In this document: in pieces, positions 35,070 through 44,301 of the stretch | How positions within the stretch are numbered: the stretch's first letter is position 1 | Layout: every line of letters begins with the position of its first letter | Source: Deltaproteobacteria bacterium | Lineage (GTDB): Bacteria; Desulfobacterota; BSN033; WVXP01 | Reading direction: 5' to 3' | Length of the DNA stretch: 53,849 nt | Assembly (NCBI GenBank): GCA_019308905.1 | Contig: JAFDHF010000019.1 | Coordinates: forward strand, 1 to 53,849 | The notes under the pieces: model-generated | Told to the model about the DNA's origin: nothing | What the model saw: the letters and a program-made list of their open reading frames with translations, nothing else | Databases searched by the model: none | Position numbers and translations under genes: made by a program

Positions 35070-35087
35070 CCCCTATGAGAAAATCCC

Positions 35088-36785
35088 ATGGCGTACCTCG
35101 TTTTTGCCAGGAAGTACAGGCCTCAGGTCTTCGAGGAGGTTATCGGCCAGGACCAGGTGACCCGCACCCTCCAGAACGCCATCAGGGCGGGCCGCGTGGC
35201 CCATGCCCTGCTCTTTGCCGGCCCCAGGGGAGTGGGGAAAACTTCGGCTGCCAGGATTCTTGCAAAGGCCCTTAACTGCAAGACCGGACCGACGCCTGTT
35301 CCCTGCGGAAAGTGCGATTCCTGCCAGGAAATCTCTTCGGGCGTCTCCATGGACGTCATCGAGATCGATGGAGCCTCCAACAGAGGGATCAACGAGATCC
35401 GTGAACTCAGGGAGAAGGTGAAGTACGCTCCTGCCAGAGGGCGGTACAAGATCTTCATCATAGACGAAGTCCACATGCTTACTCCCGAGGCCTTCAATGC
35501 CCTTCTGAAGACTCTGGAGGAACCGCCCGGTCACGTGGTCTTCGTCTTCGCCACAACCGAGCCGAACAAGATCCCCCTTACGATTCTCTCCAGGTGCCAG
35601 CGGTTCGATTTCAAGCGAATTCCCCTGAAAGGAATGATGGAGAGACTCGAGGAGATTGCCGAGCGGGAGGGAGTCGGAATCAGTGCGAAGGGCCTCCAGT
35701 TGATTGCCCGGCAGGCCGAGGGAAGCATGAGAGACGCCCAGAGTCTGCTCGATCAGGTCGTCTCTTTTGCAGGTAACGAAATCCGCGATGAGGATGTGGC
35801 CGAGGTCTTGGGTATTGTGGACCGGAAGCTCCTGTACAGGGTTTCCCTGGCCATTGCCAATCAGGACGGCCGGGGTTGCCTCGAAGTCCTGAACAGCCTC
35901 GATCAGTACGGCTACGATTTTCGCCAGTTTTCAAGAGACCTTCTCAATCATTTGAGAAATCTCATGATAGTCCACATTGCGGAAAATCCCGAAAACCTGC
36001 TCGATCTGCCCGGCAGTGAAATCAACGAGCTCAAGGGCCAGGCCGAGGGATTGGAATTGCGGAGGCTGCAGCAGTGCTTTGATCTGCTCCTCCAGGTGGA
36101 CGGGGATCTTTCCCGTTCCCCTTTCCCCAAGCTTATTCTGGAGACGGCCCTATTGAAGATGGTCGACATGGAACCCGTGGTGGCCGTGGACGAGCTTCTG
36201 AAGAGACTCGAGGCCCTTGAGGACCGTCTGACAGGGACCCGTACCGCTCCGGGCGAGCGGCCCGGGGAAGCCGGGCGGGAAGGTTTGGGGGCTGGCAGAC
36301 AGGCAGAGGCCCTGCCGGAGTCAGACGGTACGAAGAGGGCCGAGGGAGACGGCGAGGGGCGGGGCGCGTCCGCCCTGTCTGAAGACCTCGAGAAGACGTG
36401 GAAGGGCTTTCTCGCGTCTGCCAACGGGGAAAACCCGGTGCTCGGAGCTCTCCTTTCCCACGGCAGGCTCCTCGCCCTGAACGATCGGGTCATGGAGATC
36501 GGGTTCAGGAAGGGGTCCTTCTACTACGATCAGGTGCAGGAGGAACCGAACAGGCGGGCCGTGGCGGAACTGACCCGGGCCTATTTCAACAGAGATCTCC
36601 AGCCCGTCTTCTCCATCATGGGAGAGGCTTCCCGAGCTTCCTCCAGGAGAAAAAGAGACCGAGAGGCCGACAGGGAGCGCCGTATGAGGAGGGAAGTCCT
36701 GGAGAGTCCCATAGTCAAGGATGCTCTGGAGATCCTTGAGGGAGAAGTGGAGGAGGTCAAGGTCGACACCTCTTCCGAGCCGTAA
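35088..36785 (+). CDS. dnaX: DNA polymerase III subunit gamma/tau
   Basis: 565 residues. N-terminal clamp-loader AAA+ module: LVFARKYRPQVFEEVIGQDQ, Walker A FAGPRGVGKTSAARILAK, zinc site with four Cys in CKTGPTPVPCGKCDSC, Walker B FIIDEVHML, sensor TTEPNKIPLTILSRCQRFDF. Domain III runs to about residue 365. A variable linker rich in Gly, Arg and Glu follows, then a C-terminal tau-like part (about 430-565). No frameshift signal for a short gamma form was evident. Followed 25 bases later by ybaB. Confidence 0.97.
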   Translation: MAYLVFARKYRPQVFEEVIGQDQVTRTLQNAIRAGRVAHALLFAGPRGVGKTSAARILAKALNCKTGPTPVPCGKCDSCQEISSGVSMDVIEIDGASNRGINEIRELREKVKYAPARGRYKIFIIDEVHMLTPEAFNALLKTLEEPPGHVVFVFATTEPNKIPLTILSRCQRFDFKRIPLKGMMERLEEIAEREGVGISAKGLQLIARQAEGSMRDAQSLLDQVVSFAGNEIRDEDVAEVLGIVDRKLLYRVSLAIANQDGRGCLEVLNSLDQYGYDFRQFSRDLLNHLRNLMIVHIAENPENLLDLPGSEINELKGQAEGLELRRLQQCFDLLLQVDGDLSRSPFPKLILETALLKMVDMEPVVAVDELLKRLEALEDRLTGTRTAPGERPGEAGREGLGAGRQAEALPESDGTKRAEGDGEGRGASALSEDLEKTWKGFLASANGENPVLGALLSHGRLLALNDRVMEIGFRKGSFYYDQVQEEPNRRAVAELTRAYFNRDLQPVFSIMGEASRASSRRKRDREADRERRMRREVLESPIVKDALEILEGEVEEVKVDTSSEP

Positions 36786-36810
36786 ATGACAGAAGAGGCG
36801 GAGGATTGGC

Positions 36811-37125
36811 ATGACAAAAGGAATGGCTGGAATCATGAAGCAGGCCCAGAAGCTGCAGGCCCAGCTCGGCCGTATCCAGGAGGAGATGGCCGAGAAAACC
36901 ACGGAGGCCTCCTCTGGGGGAGGGATGGTTACGGTGGTGATCAATGGGAAACAGGAGGTGCTCTCCGTGACGATCGATCCGGAAGTAATCGACTTAGAGG
37001 ATGTCGAAATGCTCCAGGATCTCATTGTCGCCGCCGTCAATGAGGCGATACGGAAGTCCCAGGAGATGGTGGCCGAAGAGATGAAGAAGCTCACCGGGGG
37101 TTTGAGTATTCCCGGTCTTTTCTAG
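36811..37125 (+). CDS. YbaB/EbfC family nucleoid-associated protein
   Basis: 104 residues: MTKGMAGIMKQAQKLQAQLG, coiled helix, then the beta hairpin GGGMVTVVINGKQEVLSVTI and a C-terminal helix ending KKLTGGLSIPGLF. The tweezers-shaped homodimer binds DNA. Conserved order dnaX-ybaB-recR supports the call and a shared transcript. Confidence 0.95.
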   Translation: MTKGMAGIMKQAQKLQAQLGRIQEEMAEKTTEASSGGGMVTVVINGKQEVLSVTIDPEVIDLEDVEMLQDLIVAAVNEAIRKSQEMVAEEMKKLTGGLSIPGLF

Positions 37126-37182
37126 CAAACAGGCGGAGATTCCCGCATGGTTGGGCGCCGGTAGGATGTCTCGGGGGTCGCG

Positions 37183-37779
37183 GTGAAGCAGGCTCCATCC
37201 ATCGACAGGCTCGTGGAAGCCTTCTCAAGGCTTCCCGGGATAGGACGGAAGACAGCCTGGAGGCTGGCTTTCCATATTCTTCGTTCTTCAAGGGAAGAGG
37301 CCGGGGCTCTGGCCTCGGCGATCATGGAGGTGAAGGAAAAGATCCGCCTCTGCAGTCAATGCCAGAACCTGACAGACGAAGACCCGTGTCCCATCTGCAG
37401 AGACAGGGAGAGGAGCGATGAGGTGATCTGTGTGGTCGAGGAGCCCAACGATCTGCTTGCCATCGAAGGCTCGGGATCCTTCAAAGGGAAGTACCATGTT
37501 CTCCATGGGGCTCTCCGTCCCCTGGAGGGAGTGGGGCCGGAGCAGCTCAAGATAAAGGAGCTCATGGAAAGGCTGGAGAAGGGGAAGGTCAGGGAGGTGA
37601 TCCTCGCCACAAACCCTACCAGAGCGGGCGGGGCAACGGCGGTCTATTTGACCCAATTGATAAAGCCCCTGGGTATCAGAGTCACCAGGATCGCCTCGGG
37701 AGTTCCTGTGGGCAGCGAGATCGAATACGCGGACAGTGTCACCCTCTCGATGGCCATGGAGGGACGAAAAGAGATGTAG
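37183..37779 (+). CDS. recR: Recombination protein RecR
   Basis: 198 residues, GTG start. Helix-hairpin-helix SRLPGIGRKTAWRLAFHIL at the N-terminus, the four-Cys zinc finger CSQCQNLTDEDPCPIC (about 60-75), a Toprim domain (VICVVEEPNDLLAIEGSGSF) and C-terminal Walker-like RIASGVPVGSEIEYADSVTL. RecR works with RecF/RecO in gap repair. Last gene of the dnaX unit; nifJ follows under its own promoter. Confidence 0.97.
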   Translation: MKQAPSIDRLVEAFSRLPGIGRKTAWRLAFHILRSSREEAGALASAIMEVKEKIRLCSQCQNLTDEDPCPICRDRERSDEVICVVEEPNDLLAIEGSGSFKGKYHVLHGALRPLEGVGPEQLKIKELMERLEKGKVREVILATNPTRAGGATAVYLTQLIKPLGIRVTRIASGVPVGSEIEYADSVTLSMAMEGRKEM

Positions 37780-37811
37780 GGGATTTTCTTCGTCTTCTCC
37801 CCCCTCGGTTC

Positions 37812-37840
37812 TTGGCAGTCATCGCCGCCTGTGATAGTAT
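37812..37840 (+). promoter_or_regulatory. Predicted sigma-70 promoter of nifJ
   Basis: TTGGCA (37812-37817), 17-base spacer, TAGTAT (37835-37840). It leaves a leader of about 120 bases before the nifJ ATG. Confidence 0.55.
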
Positions 37841-37966
37841 TTTCAACGGGGATTGGAAGACCGAATAGACCCTGTACCTGACTTTACCCCTTGGGATCCG
37901 GCACCTTCAGAAACAGATTCCTGCCGCCTCATCACCAAGGTTCAAATCCCTGTTAGGAGGATTGAG

Positions 37967-40900
37967 ATGCCTGAACGACGTATTGTCACCGTCGATGGGA
38001 ACGAGGCCACCACCTCTGTTGCCCATCGCCTGAGCGAGGTGATCGCTATCTATCCGATCACGCCTTCGTCCCCCATGGGGGAATTCGCCGACGAGTGGTC
38101 GGCCCATGGTAGGAAAAACATCTGGGGCACTGTGCCGAGTGTGACGGAGATGCAGTCCGAGGCCGGTGCTGCGGCCGCTGTTCACGGGTCACTCCAGGCC
38201 GGAGCGCTGACAACGACATTCACTGCCTCCCAGGGCCTTCTACTCATGATTCCGAGTATGTACAAGATTGCGGGGGAGCTCACCGCCTATACCATGCACG
38301 TCTCCGCCAGGACCATAGCCACCCACGCCCTCTCGATTTTCGGAGACCACTCCGATGTGATGGCATGCCGGCAGATAGGGTTTGCCATGCTCGCCTCCGG
38401 ATCGGTTCAGGAGGCTCATGACATGGCCTGTATAGCCCACGCCTCGACCCTCAGGGCCAGAGTACCCTTTCTCCACTTCTTCGAGGGTTTTCGTATTTCC
38501 CATGAGGTGGCCAAGATAGAAGAACTAGGCGATGACGACCTCCGCCAGATGATCGACGACGATCTGGTCAAGGCCCACAGGGAGCGCGCTCTCAGCCCTG
38601 ACCATCCCATTATCCGGGGCACCTCTCAGAATCCCGACGCCTTCTTCCAGGCGCGGGAGGCCTGCAACCTCTTCTATATGGCCTGTCCCGGAATCGTCCA
38701 GGAGACGATGGACAGGTTTGCCCGTCTCACGGGCCGGGAGTATCGGCTTTTCGACTACGTGGGCCATCCCGAGGCCGAAGAGGTGATCGTCGCCATGGGG
38801 TCGGGAGCCGAGGTGGCTCACGAGATGGTGGATTGGATGGTTGCCAGGGGTGATCAGGTGGGTCTTGTGAAGGTCCGTCTCTACAGGCCTTTTTCGGTCA
38901 AGGATTTTATCGCCGCCCTGCCCCCTACCGTAAAGGCCTTGGCCGTGCTGGACCGGACAAAGGAGCCGGGAGCCGTCGGCGAGCCTCTCTATCTGGACGT
39001 GGTGAGTGCCCTGTGGGAGGCCAGGAATCAGGGTATCTCGCCCATGGCCGAGGATCCCAAGGTGATCGGCGGGAGGTACGGCCTGTCTTCCAAGGATTTC
39101 ACCCCTACCATGGTGAGGGGGGTCTTCGAAGAGCTCGAAAAGGAGAGGCCCAAGAACCACTTCACCGTCGGGATCAACGACGATGTAACCCATACTTCTC
39201 TCGACTTTGACCCGGACTTCGACATCGAGCCCGACGACGTGGTACGGGCCGTCTTCTTCGGGCTGGGAGCCGATGGCACGGTTGGGGCGAACAAGAACTC
39301 GATCAAGATCATCGGTGAAGACACTCCGAACTATGCCCAGGGTTATTTTGTTTACGACTCAAAGAAGTCCGGAGGAATCACTATTTCCCATCTGCGCTTT
39401 GGCCCGCGTCCCATCCGGTCGAGCTATCTCATCAAGAAGGCGAGCTTTGTCGCCTGTCACCAGTTCGTCTTTCTCGACAAGTTCGATATGCTCGACTACG
39501 CCGCTCCCAGGGCCGTATTTCTTCTCAATGCACCTTACGGGCCGGATGAGGTGTGGGACCATCTTCCCCGGGAGGTGCAGGAGCAGATCATAGAGAAGGA
39601 TCTCAGGGCATACGTGATCAACGCCTATGATGTGGCCAGAAAGACCGGCATGGGGGTGCGGATCAACACCATCATGCAGACCTGTTTTTTTGCCATCTCG
39701 GGGGTTCTGCCGAGGGAAGAGGCCATTGCCAAGATCAAGGAGGCCATCCAGAAGACTTACGGCAAGAAGGGAGATGAGGTGGTGCGGAAGAACTTCGAGG
39801 CTGTGGACGCCACCCTGGCCAACCTCCATGAGGTCAAGGTACCGGGCCGGGTTACGGCCGCCCGCACTCGCCCGCCCATAGTTTCGGAAAAGGCCCCTGA
39901 CTTCGTGAAGCGGGTGGAGGCTGTCATGATCGAGGGTAAGGGCGACCAACTGCCCGTGAGTGCCATGCCCGTGGACGGCACCTGGCCTACGGGTACCTCC
40001 CAGTGGGAGAAGCGGAACACGGCCCTGGAGATTCCTGTCTGGGACAGCGAGATCTGCATTCAGTGCGGCAAATGCGCCTTTGTCTGTCCCCATGCCAGCA
40101 TCCGTATCAAGGTGTACGATCCCGAGCATCTGAAGGACGCTCCTCCGACCTTCAAATCGGTCGAGGCGAAGGGCAAGGAATTCAAGGGAAAGAGGTTTAC
40201 CGTTCAGGTGGCTCCCGAGGACTGCACGGGGTGCCGGCTCTGTGTAATGACCTGTCCGGCCAAGGACAAGACAAACCCGAAGCACAAGGCGATCAACATG
40301 GAGCCTCAGCTTCCCCTGAGAGACCAGGAGAGGGTCAACTGGGAGTTTTTCCTCGGACTGCCAGAGCCTGATCGGACGCAGTTGAAGATGGATGTCAAAA
40401 ACTCGCAGCTTCTGCGGCCCCTGTTCGAGTTTTCGGGCTGCTGCCCGGGCTGTGGTGAAACCCCCTATGTCAAGCTCCTGACCCAGCTCTTCGGGGACCG
40501 GGCCCTCATTGGAAATGCCACCGGATGTTCGTCGATCTATGGTGGAAACCTCCCCACAACCCCGTATACGACCGACGCGGAGGGCCGGGGTCCCACGTGG
40601 AACAATTCCCTTTTCGAAGACGTGGCCGAGTTCGGTTTGGGCATGCGCCTGGCCCTCGACATGCACATCCAGCAGGCCAGGGAACTCCTCCAGGGATTGG
40701 CCTCCCAGGTGGGCGACGACCTGGTTACGGGAATCCTGAAGGCCGACCAGTCGACCGAGGCCGGCATCCGGGCACAGCGAGAGCGGGTTGCGGCCTTGAG
40801 AAAGGCGCTTGCCCGGATCGATGCGCCCCAGGCAAGATGGCTCGAGACCCTGGCCGACTACCTCGTCAAGAAGAGCGTCTGGATCCTCGGCGGGGACGGC

Positions 40901-41551
40901 TGGGCTTACGATATCGGCTACGGGGGGCTCGACCACGTCCTGGCCCTGGGTCGTGACGTCAACATACTGGTCCTCGATACAGAGGTCTACTCCAACACAG
41001 GGGGGCAACAGTCCAAGGCCACGCCCATGGGTGCGGCCGCCAAGTTCGCCTCGGCGGGAAAAGCGATTCCAAAGAAGGACCTGGGGCTCATGGCCGCGAC
41101 CTATGGAAGCGTCTATGTGGCAAGGGTTGCCTTTGGGGCGAGAGACCAGCAGACCTTGAAGGCCTTCATCGAGGCCGAGTCTTACCCTGGAACCTCGCTG
41201 ATCATTGCATATTCCCACTGCATTGCCCACGGTTACGACCTGGCCTACGGGGGGAGACAGCAGAAACTCGCCGTGGATTCCGGTTACTGGCCCCTGTACA
41301 GGTTCGATCCTCGCCGCAAGGCTCAGGGTCTGAACCCTCTTCAGCTCGACTCGGGGTCTCCGAAGGTGCCTCTGACCGACTACATTTACAACGAGACCCG
41401 CTATCGAATGCTCCAGAAACTCGACCCCGACCGGGCAAGGACCCTTGCCTCCAAGGCCCAGGAGGAGGTAAGGCATCATTACGCCCTCTACGAGCAGCTC
41501 AGCCGCCTCAAGCTTGCCGGTCCGGGCCCTGATGAGACCCCGGATCGATGA
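37967..41551 (+). CDS. nifJ: Pyruvate:ferredoxin (flavodoxin) oxidoreductase
   Basis: 1194 residues from the ATG at 37967 with AGGAGG upstream; the longer frame starts in the leader. The single-chain fusion order is visible: domain I (IAYPITPSSPMGE-like, here EVIAIYPITPSSPMGEFADE), domain II, the gamma domain around residue 430-630, a two-cluster ferredoxin (CIQCGKCAFVCPH and CTGCRLCVMTCPA, about 695-770), then the TPP domain with SGCCPGCGETPYVKLL, ATGCSSIYGGNLPTTPYT, GGDGWAYDIGYGG and DTEVYSNTGGQQSKATPMGA. It oxidises pyruvate with CoA to acetyl-CoA, CO2 and reduced ferredoxin, and so marks anaerobic metabolism. Confidence 0.97.
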   Translation: MPERRIVTVDGNEATTSVAHRLSEVIAIYPITPSSPMGEFADEWSAHGRKNIWGTVPSVTEMQSEAGAAAAVHGSLQAGALTTTFTASQGLLLMIPSMYKIAGELTAYTMHVSARTIATHALSIFGDHSDVMACRQIGFAMLASGSVQEAHDMACIAHASTLRARVPFLHFFEGFRISHEVAKIEELGDDDLRQMIDDDLVKAHRERALSPDHPIIRGTSQNPDAFFQAREACNLFYMACPGIVQETMDRFARLTGREYRLFDYVGHPEAEEVIVAMGSGAEVAHEMVDWMVARGDQVGLVKVRLYRPFSVKDFIAALPPTVKALAVLDRTKEPGAVGEPLYLDVVSALWEARNQGISPMAEDPKVIGGRYGLSSKDFTPTMVRGVFEELEKERPKNHFTVGINDDVTHTSLDFDPDFDIEPDDVVRAVFFGLGADGTVGANKNSIKIIGEDTPNYAQGYFVYDSKKSGGITISHLRFGPRPIRSSYLIKKASFVACHQFVFLDKFDMLDYAAPRAVFLLNAPYGPDEVWDHLPREVQEQIIEKDLRAYVINAYDVARKTGMGVRINTIMQTCFFAISGVLPREEAIAKIKEAIQKTYGKKGDEVVRKNFEAVDATLANLHEVKVPGRVTAARTRPPIVSEKAPDFVKRVEAVMIEGKGDQLPVSAMPVDGTWPTGTSQWEKRNTALEIPVWDSEICIQCGKCAFVCPHASIRIKVYDPEHLKDAPPTFKSVEAKGKEFKGKRFTVQVAPEDCTGCRLCVMTCPAKDKTNPKHKAINMEPQLPLRDQERVNWEFFLGLPEPDRTQLKMDVKNSQLLRPLFEFSGCCPGCGETPYVKLLTQLFGDRALIGNATGCSSIYGGNLPTTPYTTDAEGRGPTWNNSLFEDVAEFGLGMRLALDMHIQQARELLQGLASQVGDDLVTGILKADQSTEAGIRAQRERVAALRKALARIDAPQARWLETLADYLVKKSVWILGGDGWAYDIGYGGLDHVLALGRDVNILVLDTEVYSNTGGQQSKATPMGAAAKFASAGKAIPKKDLGLMAATYGSVYVARVAFGARDQQTLKAFIEAESYPGTSLIIAYSHCIAHGYDLAYGGRQQKLAVDSGYWPLYRFDPRRKAQGLNPLQLDSGSPKVPLTDYIYNETRYRMLQKLDPDRARTLASKAQEEVRHHYALYEQLSRLKLAGPGPDETPDR

Positions 41552-41561
41552 GGAGAAAAGC

Positions 41562-42563
41562 ATGGATCTCTCTACCACCTATCTCGGAATGAAGCTGCCG
41601 CACCCCCTGATGCCGGGGGCCTCTCCCATGGTAGAGGATCTCGATACGGTGCGGCGTCTCGAGGATTCGGGAACCCCGGTGGTCATCCTTCACTCCCTCT
41701 TTGAGGAACAGATCCTGGCCGAGGAGCTGCGGGAAGTCCAGGATGTGGAGATCCCTGAAGAATCGTTTGCCGAGGCCCTCACCTACTATCCCAACAGGCG
41801 GGAATACCCTGTCACCGGGCCTGACCAGTATCTGGAGCGGATCCGGAAGATCAAGGAGACGGTGAGCGTCCCCGTAATCGCCTCTCTCAACGGGGTTTCA
41901 GCCAATGTGTGGGCGGAATACGCGGGCAGGTGTGAGGAGGCCGGAGCCGACGGGCTGGAACTCAACGCCTATTTCCTTTCCACGGACCCCGAACAGAGGG
42001 GAGAGGTCTTGGAGGATCGTGTGATCGAGGCCGCCCGGGTTGTGAAGGCTGCCGTTAAGATTCCGGTGGCAGTGAAGGTTTCACCCTTCTTCTCCTCCCT
42101 TCCGAATTTTGCCAGGCGCCTCGAAGCGGTCGGGGCCGACGGGCTGGTCATCTTCAACCGTTTCTACCAGCCCGATATCGATGTGGAGGAGCTCGAGGTC
42201 GTGCCCAGGCTGCGTCTATCAGACTCCTCTGAGCTCCTCCTGCGACTGCGCTGGCTCGCCATTCTCTCGGGCCGGGTGGGGCTCTGCCTGGGTGTGACCG
42301 GGGGGGTTCACACCGCCGTGGACGCGGTGAAAGCCGTCATGGCCGGAGCCGACGGGGTACAGATGGTGTCGGCTCTGCTCGAAAACGGTCCTGAGTATCT
42401 GGGGAAGGTCAGGGACGAGATGGCCTCCTGGATGGAAAAACACGGCTACGAATCGGTGGAACAGATGCGGGGGAGCATGAACCTTCTCAGGTCTCCTGAC
42501 CCGGCATCCTTTGAACGGGCCAACTACACTCGGGTTCTCCTCGGGGGGACCAGTAAGGTCTGA
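41562..42563 (+). CDS. Dihydroorotate dehydrogenase-like protein
   Basis: 333 residues from MDLSTTYLGMKLPHPLMPGA (ATG 41562, GAGGAG upstream). TIM barrel of the DHOD class: PVIASLNGVSANVW, DGLELNAYFLSTDPE, KIPVAVKVSPFFSSLPNFAR, DGLVIFNRFYQPDIDVEEL and the FMN phosphate region GVTGGVHTAVDAVKAVMAGA. It starts 10 bases after nifJ. The nifJ-DHOD-like pair recurs in many anaerobes, and the protein is usually not the pyrimidine enzyme. A flavin protein that works with NifJ is plausible but unproven. Confidence 0.88.
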   Translation: MDLSTTYLGMKLPHPLMPGASPMVEDLDTVRRLEDSGTPVVILHSLFEEQILAEELREVQDVEIPEESFAEALTYYPNRREYPVTGPDQYLERIRKIKETVSVPVIASLNGVSANVWAEYAGRCEEAGADGLELNAYFLSTDPEQRGEVLEDRVIEAARVVKAAVKIPVAVKVSPFFSSLPNFARRLEAVGADGLVIFNRFYQPDIDVEELEVVPRLRLSDSSELLLRLRWLAILSGRVGLCLGVTGGVHTAVDAVKAVMAGADGVQMVSALLENGPEYLGKVRDEMASWMEKHGYESVEQMRGSMNLLRSPDPASFERANYTRVLLGGTSKV

Positions 42564-42636
42564 GGGGAGTTTCCCTCCTGGGAGCCGCTGCCAGCTTCCT
42601 CCTTCAGGAGATCCGCAACCGGACAAGGCGATTCCC

Positions 42637-42676
42637 AAAAAAAGAGACCCCGAACCCTGAGAGATTCGGAGTCTCT
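42637..42676 (-). terminator. Intrinsic terminator of the OmpA-like gene
   Basis: Stem AGAGAC-C-CCGAA (42643-42654) with TTCGG-A-GTCTCT (42665-42676), one mismatch, followed on the minus strand by a run of T (plus-strand A at 42637-42642). It may also work weakly for the convergent DHOD-like gene. Confidence 0.75.
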
Positions 42677-42707
42677 TCTAAAACAAGGGGAACCTTGAGG
42701 CCCAGCC

Positions 42708-43445
42708 TTATTCCTCGATGGCCCTGAACTCGACTCGCCGGTTCATACGGCGGCCCTCTCTGGTGGAGTTGTCGGCAACCGGCCTCGACTCTCCGTAGCC
42801 CAACACCTTCAGCCGATGAGGAGAGATGCCGAAGTGGTCCATGAGGTAGGTGGCAACGCTCTTGGCCCGCTTGAGAGAGAGCTCCATGTTGGCCTCCTCG
42901 CTTCCACCCGAGTCTGAGTGGCCGGCCACTTCGATCTTGAGCCATGGGTTCTGCTGGAGGATCATGCCGATTCGATCGAGCACTACGATGGCGTCTGAAC
43001 GGATATCCGCCTTCCCAACGTCAAAGTAGACAGGGGCAAAGGCAAAGCTCGGTCTGGCAGCCTCCTTGGGCTTCTCAGGGGGCGGAGCGGGTTTTGCCGG
43101 AGCGACCTCCTCCTTTGGCGGAGGGACCTCCTTTGGCCTGCACTTTTCGATGGCTTCCATGGATTTCTGCTTGATCACCGCGATCCACTTTGCCGCATCG
43201 GCGTAGTCCTGCTCTTCCCACTCGTGGGCGGTCCGCTCCAGGTAGACCTGAGCCTCCGCGTACTCCACAGGTGCACACTCTCGGGCCCCCACCTCCGTTG
43301 CCTGCTGAAAGAGACTCTTTGCTTCGTCATACTGGGCCTGCAATCCGATGGGGATCCCCGCCTTTTTCTTTGGAGCACAACCCGCCATGGCCAGGCCCAA
43401 GCATATCGTCACTAGAAAAATCCACCTCCCGTACTTATGCACCAT
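42708..43445 (-). CDS. OmpA/Pal-family lipoprotein
   Basis: 245 residues from the ATG at 43445 (AAGGGAGGTG upstream). Lipobox LGLAMAGC near residue 21, then a helical part (QYDEAKSLFQQATEVGAREC, then YAEAQVYLERTAHEWEE) resembling DUF4398 modules. A proline-rich linker (PPPKEEVAPAKPAPPPEKP) leads to the OmpA domain: VYFDVGKADIRSDAIVVLDR, GHSDSGGSEEANMELSLKRA and GYGESRPVADNSTREGRRMN. It is predicted to sit in the outer membrane and bind peptidoglycan diaminopimelate. Co-directional with the small lipoprotein gene upstream. Confidence 0.93.
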   Translation of the reverse strand: MVHKYGRWIFLVTICLGLAMAGCAPKKKAGIPIGLQAQYDEAKSLFQQATEVGARECAPVEYAEAQVYLERTAHEWEEQDYADAAKWIAVIKQKSMEAIEKCRPKEVPPPKEEVAPAKPAPPPEKPKEAARPSFAFAPVYFDVGKADIRSDAIVVLDRIGMILQQNPWLKIEVAGHSDSGGSEEANMELSLKRAKSVATYLMDHFGISPHRLKVLGYGESRPVADNSTREGRRMNRRVEFRAIEE

Positions 43446-43464
43446 GATTTCACCTCCCTTGGAA

Positions 43465-43752
43465 TTATGGAATCTTAGACATTCCCTGCTCGAGATAGTG
43501 ATCGAGCTTGTCCTTGGCCATCTTGGCACCTTTGGCGTCATGTTCGTCGGCTTCGTACTTCATGGCCTTCAGCCAGTTCTCGGCCTTGGTGGTTTCATAC
43601 GGAGCCTTCTCCTCACCCCCCAGATCCTTGAGTCTCTGGATCCTGGCTTCATAGTCTGGGACCATTTTCTTGTACTTTAGCCCTGCACAGCCTATGAAGA
43701 GTGCAAGAGACATTCCCAAAACCAAAACCCAGATTCCGATTCTTTTCGTCAT
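43465..43752 (-). CDS. Small lipoprotein of unknown function
   Basis: 95 residues. Signal peptide with lipobox SLALFIGC (Cys near 22), then a helical body (KKMVPDYEARIQRLKDLGGE, AENWLKAMKYEADEHDAKGA) rich in charged residues. The helices resemble those in the N-terminal part of the following OmpA-like lipoprotein, and the two genes are 19 bases apart, so they may form a pair at the outer membrane. I do not recognise a named family. Confidence 0.75.
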   Translation of the reverse strand: MTKRIGIWVLVLGMSLALFIGCAGLKYKKMVPDYEARIQRLKDLGGEEKAPYETTKAENWLKAMKYEADEHDAKGAKMAKDKLDHYLEQGMSKIP

Positions 43753-43998
43753 AGTCTCACCCCTTTCGTTTGAACCTTAGAGTCTCTTCCCTAGCCTATT
43801 ACCTGTCCCTCTCTCACCCTTCCGGGCATTAATTAGAATTAAGATATGTTGACCAATCCCCAGCAAGCTCTCTGGCGGGGTTCGATCTGGGAAAGGTCGC
43901 TTCAGATGGAATTTAGACTGGTTTGTTCCCCCATCACCTCCTTCCACAATCTGTACCGACTTCATGTGATAATATGAAAAATTTCCTGTCCTTTCAAG
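43753..43998 (-). other. Intergenic region upstream of the lipoprotein genes
   Basis: About 246 bases without a supported gene. On the minus strand it holds a perfect extended anti-Shine-Dalgarno match, AAGGAGGTGAT (plus 43935-43945), not followed by a sensible start codon and frame. The stretch around 43825-43850 (TATCTTAATTCTAATTAATG on the minus strand) is A+T rich and could hold the lipoprotein promoter, but no clean -35/-10 pair was found. Confidence 0.35.
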
Positions 43999-44030
43999 AA
44001 AAAAAACGCGACCGCTCATTTTTTGGCCGC
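43999..44030 (-). terminator. Intrinsic terminator of the folK/tatA-side operon
   Basis: On the minus strand GCGGCC (44030-44025) pairs with GGTCGC (44013-44008), with one G-T pair and an 11-base loop. Eight T follow after a single G (plus A at 43999-44006). The loop contains the stop codon of the YHS-like gene. Confidence 0.75.
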
Positions 44031-44297
44031 ACCCTGCTCTTCTCTCTCCTCGAGATAACTGTTCATGCACGTCTCGCTGCAGAAAAAGAGATCCTCACCC
44101 CCTATCCTTGCCCGCAGGGCGGTATCCTTGGGAATGTATGTCTGGCAGTAAGGATCCTTTACCAGTTCGTTTTTCCCTGTGGATTCCATGCCCCCATACC
44201 TTCTCACCCTATCCCCTGCTCCTGTGCGCGGGCGGAAAAGCCCTCTGAGCAGGTAATAGAGGATCAAGATGAGAGCCAGCAGAACGAGAATTCTCAT
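44016..44297 (-). CDS. Membrane-anchored YHS/PP0621-like protein
   Basis: 93 residues. One N-terminal transmembrane helix (VLLALILILYYLLRGLF) is followed by a basic stretch, then a small metal-binding-type domain: NELVKDPYCQTYIPKDTAL and DLFFCSETCMNSYLEE. The C-x-T and CSxxC pattern is that of PP0621/YHS-like proteins, which resemble TRASH zinc- or copper-sensing domains. Function unknown. Five bases after folK and immediately before the terminator, so it is the last gene of its operon. Confidence 0.8.
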   Translation of the reverse strand: MRILVLLALILILYYLLRGLFRPRTGAGDRVRRYGGMESTGKNELVKDPYCQTYIPKDTALRARIGGEDLFFCSETCMNSYLEEREEQGAAKK

Positions 44298-44301
44298 GGA
44301 A

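Noticed and set aside
39359-41578. A 739-codon open frame opposite nifJ
   Set aside because: Same cause: it mirrors the codon bias of nifJ and contains no recognisable motif or ribosome site.
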